In this document: positions 34,698-41,973 of the stretch, in pieces
How positions within the stretch are numbered: position 1 is the stretch's first letter
How the letters are laid out: every line of letters starts with the position of its first letter
From: Acidobacteria bacterium UBA2994
Lineage (GTDB): Bacteria > Acidobacteriota > Vicinamibacteria > Vicinamibacterales > UBA8438
Length of the DNA stretch: 64,000 bases
Direction of reading: 5' to 3'
Assembly (NCBI GenBank): GCA_002346545.1
Contig: DEAA01000052.1
Span: 56,825 to 120,824, forward strand
Notes under the pieces: model-generated
The model's input: only the letters and a program-made list of their open reading frames with translations
Database searches by the model: none
What the model was told of the DNA's origin: nothing
Translations under genes and position numbers: made by a program

Positions 34698-34908
34698 CCG
34701 GGCAGCCCGAGAGCGGACTGCCAAAGAGGAGCCAGCATGAAGGGCCAGGAGGCAGCTTCTTGGCGAGGCGGGAGCAGCTAGGTGGGCTGTGACCGACGAT
34801 ACAACGTCGTCCACACGAGCGGATCACCAAGAAACTACGGCTGCTCGAACGGGAGGACGTTGCCCCGATACACCCTCAGGCGAGCTCTGTTGCAGGAGCG
34901 TTGGAAAG

Positions 34909-36069
34909 CTACGGAGTCGGCAGGCGCGGTTCAACGCCCTCCGGAAGCCGTTGATCGAACGCCGCAAGCACCGCGGCGTCGGCGGCATGGGCGCCCATCA
35001 GGGCGACCAGGTCGACAAGGTCGGGCACGCCCAGGGCCGTCTCCATCCGCCGATACGTCTCGGCCGAGACGTTGTTGTCGTCGAAGAGCTCTTCGGCGAA
35101 CGCCAGCAGCGCGTCGTCAGCCTCGGCCAGGCCTGCAGGCCGTTCACCCAGGCGCATGGCCTCGATCAGAGTAGGCTCTACCCCCGCCTCACGCGCCAGC
35201 GGTTCGTGCATCGTCCAGTCGTATTGCGAGTCGTGCGCCCGGGCCGTGGCCAGAATCGCCAGCATCATCGTCCGCCGCCCGACGCGATCCTCCAGCGTCC
35301 CCCGCCCCTCGCCGTACGCGCGGATCTGCCCCGGGCCGATCCCGCCCGGTGATGCCATCCGTCCGTAGAGCGCATTCACCGACGTGCGGTAGGGCCCCGG
35401 CCTGAGCGGTAGCCGGTTCCGTGAATCAGCGTGAATGTCATCAGGCAGCGCGAACGGCAACGGGAGCGACTGCCGCCACCCCATCGGCATCTGCTGGTTG
35501 AACGCGGTCAGCGTGGCACCGGTCGATACGTAGTTGCCGATGAGCACGATCAGGTCGACCAGGTTGGTCTGCCCCAGGCGAGCCAGGGCCCGCGCGTAGG
35601 TGTCGGCGCTCAGGGTATGGGTCGAGAGCAGCTCCCGGCCCACCTCCATGATGACCGCCTCGGACCCGCCCACACCGTCGAGCGGCTCGCGGTGCCGAAT
35701 GATGTCGATCAGCACCTCGTCCACACCCACCGCCAGCCCGTCCAGCTCGTGCATCGCCCACTCGTAGAGCTGATCGATCTCGCGCGCCGTGATCAGAATG
35801 GCCACCTCGGTCAGCGGCCGGCCGAGCGGACCCGAGAATCGGAGATCGGTCCCCGAGCCGTGCAGTCGAAGCGCAGCCGACGCCGACGGGCCCTCGGCAC
35901 GCATGACCGCATCAAACGCTTCGTGTCGGCTCGGGTCGAGGTCCTGCCGCTCGAGGGGTGGCAACCGGTTCCGCGACACGGGATGCGCGTCGTCTGGAAG
36001 CTGTCCGGCGACCGCCGTCTGACCGACCAGAGTGCACGCCGCCAGGGCTACCACCCGCACCCATTCCAT
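34909..36069 (-). CDS. Exported protein with two carboxymuconolactone decarboxylase-like domains
   Basis: 386 aa. Sec signal VVALAACTLVGQTAVAGQ. Two repeats follow: the first about 25-200 with RPLTEVAILITAREIDQLYEWAMHE and LVDLIVLIGNY; the second about 215-386 with RRTMMLAILATARAHDSQYDWTMHE and LVDLVALMGAH. Both match the AhpD-like CMD helix pattern with the E/H-x-W-x-H core, but neither has the CxxC of peroxidase-type AhpD, so a decarboxylase or isomerase-like role is more likely than thiol peroxidase. GGAGGTCG five bases before the ATG. A minus-strand TATGAT at 36105-36110 is a possible -10. It stands alone between terminator and aldolase. Confidence 0.88.
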   Translation of the reverse strand: MEWVRVVALAACTLVGQTAVAGQLPDDAHPVSRNRLPPLERQDLDPSRHEAFDAVMRAEGPSASAALRLHGSGTDLRFSGPLGRPLTEVAILITAREIDQLYEWAMHELDGLAVGVDEVLIDIIRHREPLDGVGGSEAVIMEVGRELLSTHTLSADTYARALARLGQTNLVDLIVLIGNYVSTGATLTAFNQQMPMGWRQSLPLPFALPDDIHADSRNRLPLRPGPYRTSVNALYGRMASPGGIGPGQIRAYGEGRGTLEDRVGRRTMMLAILATARAHDSQYDWTMHEPLAREAGVEPTLIEAMRLGERPAGLAEADDALLAFAEELFDDNNVSAETYRRMETALGVPDLVDLVALMGAHAADAAVLAAFDQRLPEGVEPRLPTP

Positions 36070-36189
36070 TGCGACCTCCGTCGGAGGAAGTACCGATACG
36101 GCAGATCATACCGGGCACCGCAACGAGTTACCCAGACTGAGCAGCCACAGAAGGACTCATGAATTCGCGGCCCGGCACATGACAGACAC

Positions 36190-36228
36190 AAAAAAGGGGC
36201 TGCGCCCTCCTCGGGACGCAACCCCTTC
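36190..36228 (-). terminator. Rho-independent terminator of the YVTN-cytochrome operon
   Basis: On the minus strand AAGGGGTTGCG pairs with CGCAGCCCCTT around a GAGGAGGG-containing loop with one mismatch, followed by TTTTTT. It lies 45 nt after the dihaem cytochrome stop. Confidence 0.8.
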
Positions 36229-36272
36229 TCAAATACAGCTGCCAGGCCTGCCCGATACCGAGTGTGCCCTCT

Positions 36273-37130
36273 CTACGAACAGCTTGACCCGGAGCGTTCG
36301 CCACGCACCCAGCTAGCCAGCATCTGCCATTCCGCGTCGGCCTGACTCTGCCACCGCCGCGGCCCGTTATGGGTGTAGGCGCCACCGCCGTCAGGATGGA
36401 GCGGCTTGATCATGAACCGACTCTGCTCCGGGTTGCCCGGCGTGATCACGCGGGTGATCAATTGGTAGGCACGCCGTGCCTCCTCTTCAGTCCAGGTATC
36501 GCCACGTCCGGGCGCCGGCGCGAATCCGATAAGACCGCCAGAGTGGCATCGGCTACACGGCAACTGGCCATCACGCGGGTTCGCGAATACCTGCTGCACA
36601 CAGGCGCGGAAGAATTCGAAGTCGAGTTCCGGCTCCGGTTCGGGGACAAACTGATTATCCGGCAGGCTCTGGATCCACTGAAGCACCCGTCCATACTCCG
36701 GGTCGTCGGTCGACTCCCAGAACGTGCCTCCCGTGTGCGGCAGACCGCCCGCATCGTTCGCGAGCGGCTTCAGAAGCAACCGGCTGCTCGCCGGATCCTG
36801 CGTGTTAATCAGCTGGCCGACCACGTCAAGATTGCGCCGCGACTGCTCGCTGCTCCAACCCTCAGCGCTCTCCGGTGTCTCCAGACTGAAGCGAACACTC
36901 GTCTGCCACGTGTGGCACATCACACACGACGCAAAGCGCCCAGTCGTGCCGCCCCGGTCCTCAAGGAAGACAGCCTCTATCGTCTCGCGGTAGGTGTCTA
37001 CATCACCGGAGACCGGAAAGTTCTGGGCCCCGGCCGGCCGCGCGACGAGGCTGGCTCCCACCGCTGCCATCCCGAGCGCAAGACCAAGTCCGGCCCGTGT
37101 CACGGAGTGTGCCGCCCGCCGGGTCGTCAT
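36273..37130 (-). CDS. Exported dihaem c-type cytochrome
   Basis: 285 aa. Start ATG 37128-37130 overlaps the YVTN gene's stop (ATGA), indicating coupling. Sec signal RAGLGLALGMAAVGASLVARPAGAQ. Two covalent haem sites: CVMCH in the first half (FASCVMCHTWQTSV) and CSRCH in the second (LPCSRCHSGGLIGF). The first is followed by QDPASSRLLLKPLANDAGG and the second by GNPEQSRFMIKPLHPDGGG, showing that the protein is an internal duplication. It resembles the PSCyt-type domain of exported Planctomycete and Acidobacterial proteins. It is a plausible electron acceptor for nearby quinoproteins. Confidence 0.9.
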   Translation of the reverse strand: MTTRRAAHSVTRAGLGLALGMAAVGASLVARPAGAQNFPVSGDVDTYRETIEAVFLEDRGGTTGRFASCVMCHTWQTSVRFSLETPESAEGWSSEQSRRNLDVVGQLINTQDPASSRLLLKPLANDAGGLPHTGGTFWESTDDPEYGRVLQWIQSLPDNQFVPEPEPELDFEFFRACVQQVFANPRDGQLPCSRCHSGGLIGFAPAPGRGDTWTEEEARRAYQLITRVITPGNPEQSRFMIKPLHPDGGGAYTHNGPRRWQSQADAEWQMLASWVRGERSGSSCS

Positions 37131-38320
37131 TCGTTCTCCTCCGCCATGCCCGTGCCGCGGGGGTTCACCCGATCCGGCGGCAGTACTGCTGTAGCGATTC
37201 GTGCGGGACGCGCGCCAGCCTTGATCTTGCCAACGATCTGCTGCTTCGCGAGGTCGATGGCGAGTGTGTGGTCTGCGCCCGACACCGCCACATACATGTA
37301 CTTGCTGTCTGGTGTGGCCGTCATCCAGTTTGCACTCGGTCCCACGATCACGCTCCCGATGAAGCTCAAGTCGGGCAAGCTCCACCCATAGATCCGACTG
37401 TCGAGCCGGCTCGAGGCCCAGACAGCCGACTTGTCCGGCAGCACCTCGAGTCCGTGCATGTCACCGGTCTGGATGCCGTCGGCGTTCTTCTCCCACAGCG
37501 GCAGCGCGGGCGGGACCAGGAAGTCGACATTCTCGCCGGTCTCCCAGTCGAGTACCCAGATTCGATTGATGGCGGTCGCCTGCGCGAACAGCCACTTGGT
37601 CGAGCCGTCCTCGTTGGCGAGGAATGCCATCGGCCGCACCTCGTGATGCGTTCGGCCGTACTGCTCGTAGCCGGTCAGCTCAAGACCGCGCACCACAGTG
37701 TCGGTGACTGGGTCGATTACCTGAATAGTGGGCTGCCCGGACTCCACCGAACCCCGAAGGCCTGCCACCACGTGATTCTCATCGGGCGTGACGAACACGT
37801 TGTGGACGACGCTGAACACTTCGATGCTTTTGACCAGCGCGTGGGTGTCGATGTCGATCACGTCCACCAACGATGGAAAGCGGCCGTTCGGGTCCACCGT
37901 GACACCGGGGCCAGGATTCGCCGAGCGTCGGGCGATGGCCACATAGGCCTTCCGATGCCTCTTATTGATCGCCACCTTGTTCGGCCGTGCCGACAGCGGA
38001 ATCTGGGTGACCAGGTCGAGGGTCTTCGTATCGAACACGTCGACCGTCTCTTCGAGTTCGTTCGCGCAGTAGTAGTGCTTGCTGTCAGGGCCTAGCGTGA
38101 CGTTGTGCGGATTCGGACAGCCGTGAATGATGCCGACCACCTCGTTGATCTCGGGGTCGATAATGTGCTGGACGGTGCCTGCATTGTTGCTTTGCAGCAG
38201 TCGCACTTCGACGCCGTCGTACGAGTCGAGCTTCTTCACTGCCTGTGCACTCGCCGACACGGCGATGAACACGCCAGCCAGGGCAGTCAATGACAGACGG
38301 CCAATCGATGAACCGGTCAT
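37127..38320 (-). CDS. Exported YVTN-type beta-propeller protein
   Basis: 397 aa. GGAGG six bases before ATG 38320 sets the start; an upstream ATG is ignored. Sec signal LSLTALAGVFIAVSASAQ. YVTN-like repeats: HNVTLGPDSKHYYCANELEETVDVFD, ARPNKVAINKRHRKAYVAIARR, VVHNVFVTPDENHVVAGL, MTATPDSKYMYVAVSGADHTLAIDL. Conserved His residues at HGCPNPHN and THHEVRPM are like those in nitrite reductase/methylamine dehydrogenase-like propellers, but no cofactor site is certain. It overlaps the dihaem cytochrome by four bases, so the pair probably works together in redox or binding. A -10-like TATAAT (38392-38397) lies 72 nt upstream. Confidence 0.87.
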   Translation of the reverse strand: MTGSSIGRLSLTALAGVFIAVSASAQAVKKLDSYDGVEVRLLQSNNAGTVQHIIDPEINEVVGIIHGCPNPHNVTLGPDSKHYYCANELEETVDVFDTKTLDLVTQIPLSARPNKVAINKRHRKAYVAIARRSANPGPGVTVDPNGRFPSLVDVIDIDTHALVKSIEVFSVVHNVFVTPDENHVVAGLRGSVESGQPTIQVIDPVTDTVVRGLELTGYEQYGRTHHEVRPMAFLANEDGSTKWLFAQATAINRIWVLDWETGENVDFLVPPALPLWEKNADGIQTGDMHGLEVLPDKSAVWASSRLDSRIYGWSLPDLSFIGSVIVGPSANWMTATPDSKYMYVAVSGADHTLAIDLAKQQIVGKIKAGARPARIATAVLPPDRVNPRGTGMAEENE

Positions 38321-38391
38321 CTCGACCTCCGTATGATGGTCGCAGTCGGAAGACCCGCTGCGAGCAACAAGTTGACGCATCTCAGGGCGAC

Positions 38392-38397
38392 ATTATA
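38392..38397 (-). promoter_or_regulatory. Candidate -10 element (TATAAT)
   Basis: Minus-strand GCATATAATGTCGCC lies between the lipoprotein gene and the YVTN-cytochrome pair. About 17 bases upstream is TTTAGT, a weak -35. This would separate the two transcription units. Confidence 0.45.
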
Positions 38398-38415
38398 TGC
38401 GGAGAAGCCGGTGCA

Positions 38416-39354
38416 CTAAAGGGTCTCCGGCTCGGTGTCCCAGGCGAGGTACACCTCTTCGGGCAGAAAGTACATGTGCACCGTATAGCGACCTTCTCTT
38501 GAATCGTCCGTGCCAAAATGCAGAACATGGATATTATCGATTGGCGGGATCGATAGGTCGTCGAGCGGAATGGCCGGCCACGACATGCCCTGGATGAGAT
38601 CCGCCTGACCAAACACGTACTCGATGAAGATCAGCTTCTCGGCCGCCTCGCCGAAGATTACGCCGGCCGTCCCCGTGTCGGACGGTTGACGGCTGAACGC
38701 CGGCCCTCCGGTAGTCACCGAGAGATCGGTGTAGTGCCGGCCCATGCCGGGACAGAACCTGGTATCTGGCACGTGATCGCACGCAATCACGGTGTAGCCA
38801 TCTGACAGCTCGCCACGGGGTGGAAGCTGCCCAACGTCGAGTGCCCCAGCTGGGCTGTCGGCAAAATGCCACAAAAACAGATAGTGCCCGCCGGCTGAGC
38901 CGTCGCCCGGAATCAGGTCGACAGTCATCGACCGCACAGCTGGCAGGTCCATCTCGCGCAGGGTCATGCCGTGGAAGCTGCGTCCCGCGGCTAGATCATC
39001 CTGCGCCAGGAGGTAGCCCGCCGAGACCACGACGCCGTCTTCCACACCGTAAACCAGGCCCTGCGACCCGCTCCCTGGTCCCTCATCCGCCCACACAAGC
39101 GGGCCGTCGTACCCATGGTAGTGACTACCGTCGTGCTCGCGCAGCTCGGTTTCGCCACCCGAAGCGTAGAACTCGCCCCGTTCGGCCAGATCGCCCACCG
39201 ACCCGTAGTGCGCGGGAAGCGCCTCACCACTCGGCAACATCGGACGAGCCGGGACCGCCGCCTCTGGCAGGCTATCAACCTCTTCCGGAACAAACCCACC
39301 GCAAGAGGTCACGCCGAGCGCACCGACTAGGAGAACAGCAGCAAGGCTTCGCAT
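38416..39354 (-). CDS. Hypothetical lipoprotein
   Basis: 312 aa, not recognised. GAGG seven bases before ATG 39354 is better than ATG 39360. Lipobox in VTSCGG (Cys18). The rest is an all-beta pattern with short charged loops: LVYGVEDGVVVSAGYLLAQD, FHGMTLREMDLP, GHYLFLWHFADSPAGAL, YTVIACDHVPDTRFCPGMGRHYTDL, KLIFIEYVFGQADL, IHVLHFGTDDSREGRYTVHMYFLPEEVYLAW. The Cys residues in IACDH and FCPG may pair. The end of the PQQ gene upstream is only eight nt away (TGAGGATG), so both are co-transcribed. Possibly a surface binding protein for the PQQ dehydrogenase's substrate (inference). Confidence 0.75.
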   Translation of the reverse strand: MRSLAAVLLVGALGVTSCGGFVPEEVDSLPEAAVPARPMLPSGEALPAHYGSVGDLAERGEFYASGGETELREHDGSHYHGYDGPLVWADEGPGSGSQGLVYGVEDGVVVSAGYLLAQDDLAAGRSFHGMTLREMDLPAVRSMTVDLIPGDGSAGGHYLFLWHFADSPAGALDVGQLPPRGELSDGYTVIACDHVPDTRFCPGMGRHYTDLSVTTGGPAFSRQPSDTGTAGVIFGEAAEKLIFIEYVFGQADLIQGMSWPAIPLDDLSIPPIDNIHVLHFGTDDSREGRYTVHMYFLPEEVYLAWDTEPETL

Positions 39355-39362
39355 GGCCATCC

Positions 39363-41261
39363 TCACGGCAGGGCATAGGCCAACAATGTCGTGCCCGCAG
39401 CCACGGCCACATACTGCTTGCCGTCCTCCCCCATGTAGACAATCGGATTCGACCCGCTGATCATCTGCTCGGTCTCGACACTCCACAACTCGCGCCCGGT
39501 CTTGGTTTCATAGGCGCGAAACATCCGGTCCGAGGCGCCGCCGATGAAGAAAATCCCTGCGGCGGTCGACGTGGGGCCGCCCTTCTGGGAGTTCGGAGCC
39601 CCAGTGAGCAGTCCGGGCGGCGCCCCCTCAACGGTACCAAACGGAATTTTCCAGGCGATCTCACCGCTGTTGACATCGACGGCCACCAGTTGCGACCAGG
39701 GTGGCTGCCAGCAGGGCCAGCCGTCGACGCTCAACCGGTCAACGATGTGCCAGTACCGCCGACGTGACTCAGGCGGGCCCACGTACCCTCGCCGATCCGA
39801 GTTCACACCCACCGGCTCCAGCGTGCTGATGTGGCCGGTGTCGGCATAATTGATGATGTAGTAGCCCAGTTCCGGATCAAACGTCCCACCGGTAAACTCG
39901 GTTCCTCCGCCCGTCGACGGAAACACCAGCGCGCCCTCGAGCGATGGCGGCGTGTAGGCTCCCCGATTACGTCCACCGTCATACGCCATCAGTCGCTCGC
40001 GGCACGCCGCGGTGTGCTCCGGGGTGACCGTGGCGATGTCGTCCATCGTGAAATCGATCCGCCCGAAGACCGGAGGCTTCACCGGGAAGGGCTGGGTCGG
40101 CGAGTAATACTCTCCCTGCATGTTACCCGCCGGGACGGGACGCTCCTCAATCTCGTAGATTGGCTCGCCGGTCACTCGGTTGAAGATGAAGAGCACCGGA
40201 AACTTCGTCATCACGCCGACCGCAGGAATGGCCTCGCCATCCCGTTCGACATCGAACAGGATCGGCGGCACCGGCATGTCGAGATCCCACAGGTCATGGT
40301 GGACGGCCTGGAAGTGCCACAGCCGTTCACCTGTCATCGCATCGACTGCCACGATGGAGTTCGCGAACAGGTTGTCGCCGGGCCGATCCATGCCATAGAA
40401 ATCGTTAAGCGCCGACCCCAGAGGCATATAGAGAATGCCGCGCTCCTCGTCGATAGTAAAGAAGCTCCACGTGTTCGCTCCGCTGACGCGCTCCCACGAA
40501 CCATCCAGCCAGGTGTCGTTGCCGAACTCTCCGGGGTGCGGCACGGTGTGGAACGTCCACACCAGTTCGCCAGTCCGAAGATCCCAGGCGCGCACGTCGC
40601 CGGCTGGCCCCTTCGAGCCGGTCTCGTCGGCGTTGTGAACCGGGGTGAAGACCAGGTGCTTGTAGATGGCTACGCCCGAACCGATCCCGTAGTGCATATT
40701 CGGAAAGCCGTTCATGACGTCCTCGGTCTTCAGATCTACATAGCCGTCGTTCCCGAAGTGGGCGCCGGGAATACCAGTGGCGGCGTTCAGTGAGATCAGC
40801 TCCCCTTCCTCGGTTCCGAACACTATCTGCGGCGCAATACCATTCTGCCCATCCCAGTAGGCCAGACCCCGCATCGATCCTCCGGTCCAGTGCTGCTGGT
40901 GCTCGGCCGAGTCCCACTGTCCGGGCGCGGTGTAGTCCCACAGTTCTTGGCCCGTTTCTGGCACCACCGCGACCACCCGGTAGTAGGGGAACGAGAGATA
41001 CAAGACCCCGTCGACCATCAACGGTGTCGACTGCGCCGGCCGCGATGGCGTGCCGGGCCGCGGCATCTCGTAGCGCCAAGCTAGCTCAAGCTGATCGACG
41101 TTATCGGCGTCGATCTGAGTCAACGGCGAATGCCGTTGATTACCCAAATCCCGCCCCCAATGCCGCCAGTCGTCCTGAGCCAACACCGTTGATACAGCGA
41201 GGGTCACGAGTACGACACCCGCCAGGAAATGCCGCATGATGCTGACCGCACTGTGCTTCAT
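39363..41261 (-). CDS. PQQ-dependent glucose-dehydrogenase-like quinoprotein, exported
   Basis: 632 aa. Sec signal (MRHFLAGVVLVTLAVSTVLAQ) and no membrane helices, unlike membrane glucose dehydrogenase. Landmarks: WRHWGRDLGNQRHSPLTQI, NVDQLELAWRYEMP, RVVAVVPETGQELWDYTA, YGIGSGVAIYKHLVFTPVHN, TGELVWTFHTVPHPGEFGNDTW, GMDRPGDNLFANSIVAVDA, VHHDLWDLDMPVPPILFD, IFNRVTGEPIYEIEERPVP, and late GGTEFTGGTFDPELGYYIINY. HHDLWDLD holds the putative catalytic Asp residues. The nearest ribosome site is GGGAAG right before ATG 41261; an ATG 24 bases on is possible. Co-transcribed with the lipoprotein at 38416-39354. Oxidises a sugar or alcohol in the periplasm. Confidence 0.9.
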   Translation of the reverse strand: MKHSAVSIMRHFLAGVVLVTLAVSTVLAQDDWRHWGRDLGNQRHSPLTQIDADNVDQLELAWRYEMPRPGTPSRPAQSTPLMVDGVLYLSFPYYRVVAVVPETGQELWDYTAPGQWDSAEHQQHWTGGSMRGLAYWDGQNGIAPQIVFGTEEGELISLNAATGIPGAHFGNDGYVDLKTEDVMNGFPNMHYGIGSGVAIYKHLVFTPVHNADETGSKGPAGDVRAWDLRTGELVWTFHTVPHPGEFGNDTWLDGSWERVSGANTWSFFTIDEERGILYMPLGSALNDFYGMDRPGDNLFANSIVAVDAMTGERLWHFQAVHHDLWDLDMPVPPILFDVERDGEAIPAVGVMTKFPVLFIFNRVTGEPIYEIEERPVPAGNMQGEYYSPTQPFPVKPPVFGRIDFTMDDIATVTPEHTAACRERLMAYDGGRNRGAYTPPSLEGALVFPSTGGGTEFTGGTFDPELGYYIINYADTGHISTLEPVGVNSDRRGYVGPPESRRRYWHIVDRLSVDGWPCWQPPWSQLVAVDVNSGEIAWKIPFGTVEGAPPGLLTGAPNSQKGGPTSTAAGIFFIGGASDRMFRAYETKTGRELWSVETEQMISGSNPIVYMGEDGKQYVAVAAGTTLLAYALP

Positions 41262-41296
41262 CGCTTCCCCACCTTAGCCTGCTTAGATCGGGGCCG

Positions 41297-41302
41297 ATTA
41301 TA
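41297..41302 (-). promoter_or_regulatory. Candidate -10 element (TATAAT, GTATAATCG motif)
   Basis: Minus-strand GCGTATAATCGGCC, 36 bases upstream of the PQQ gene start at 41261. The same core precedes the genes starting at 23446 and 34639. No clear -35. Confidence 0.5.
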
Positions 41303-41314
41303 CGCCGCGCTGGC

Positions 41315-41320
41315 TATACT
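41315..41320 (+). promoter_or_regulatory. Candidate -10 element (TATACT) six bases before a start codon
   Basis: TATACT is followed by exactly six bases (CACCGG) and the ATG at 41327, placing transcription start at or beside the start codon; this suggests a leaderless mRNA. Same geometry at 52654 and 53136. Confidence 0.45.
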
Positions 41321-41326
41321 CACCGG

Positions 41327-41959
41327 ATGAGATTTAACCCTGCTCACCCCCAAGCCTCGGTGGACCGCCGCGTGGCCTCCGGCCACCGCCATGGCGAGCA
41401 GACCCTCAACGTCACCCTGACCCGCACCTTCCCGGTCTCTCGGCAGAGGCTCTGGAAAGTGCTGACGACGCCCGACCGCATTGCCCAGTGGTTTCTCCCA
41501 GTGCGGGGTGCCCTGACGCTGGGAGGCCGCTATCAGCTCGAGGGCAATGCCGGCGGCGACATCGTCTCGTGCGAGCCGTCGGCCCGACTCGGTCTGACCT
41601 GGGAATTTGGGGACGACGTCAGCTGGGTCGAGCTCGTCCTGGACGATTACTTGCCCGGCTCTCGTCTGACGCTCACGCACGCGTCACGACCCTCTTCGCA
41701 CTGGAGCGAGTACGGACCTGGCGCACTCGGCGTCGGCTGGGAGCTGGCGCTCCTCGGCCTGTCCCGTCATCTTGCCGGTGAGGAGCGACTCGACGAGGAC
41801 GCCTTCAGTGCCTCGCCCTAAGGCCAGGCACTGATTGCTCGGTCGAGTGAGGGATGGGGGCGAGCCTCCCTCGCCTTTGGCACCGACGCCACCGAGGCGC
41901 AGGCGGCCACTTCCCGCACCACTGCGTTCTACACGGGCGTCTCGGTCGACACCGGGTAG
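41327..41959 (+). pseudogene. SRPBCC/AHSA1-family protein interrupted by TAA
   Basis: Reads as a 210-residue protein if the TAA at 41819-41821 is passed. N-terminal LTRTFPVSRQRLWKVLTTPDRIAQWFLPV is the START/AHSA1 opening; TLGGRYQLEGNAGGDIVSCEP, LGLTWEFGDDVSW and GWELALLGLSRHLAG follow. After SASP-TAA the same frame continues GQALIARSSEGWGRASLAFGTDATEAQAAT and ends FYTGVSVDTG at TAG, as expected of family C-termini. A GAA-to-TAA change explains the break. The first part alone (164 aa) covers most of the domain and might still fold. A -10-like TATACT lies six bases before ATG. A sequencing error is possible. Confidence 0.75.
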
Positions 41960-41973
41960 CCCCCGCGCCGCAA

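Noticed and set aside
41819..41821. TAA in the SRPBCC gene as recoding
   Set aside because: No known recoding of TAA in bacteria of this kind; a point mutation or error explains it.
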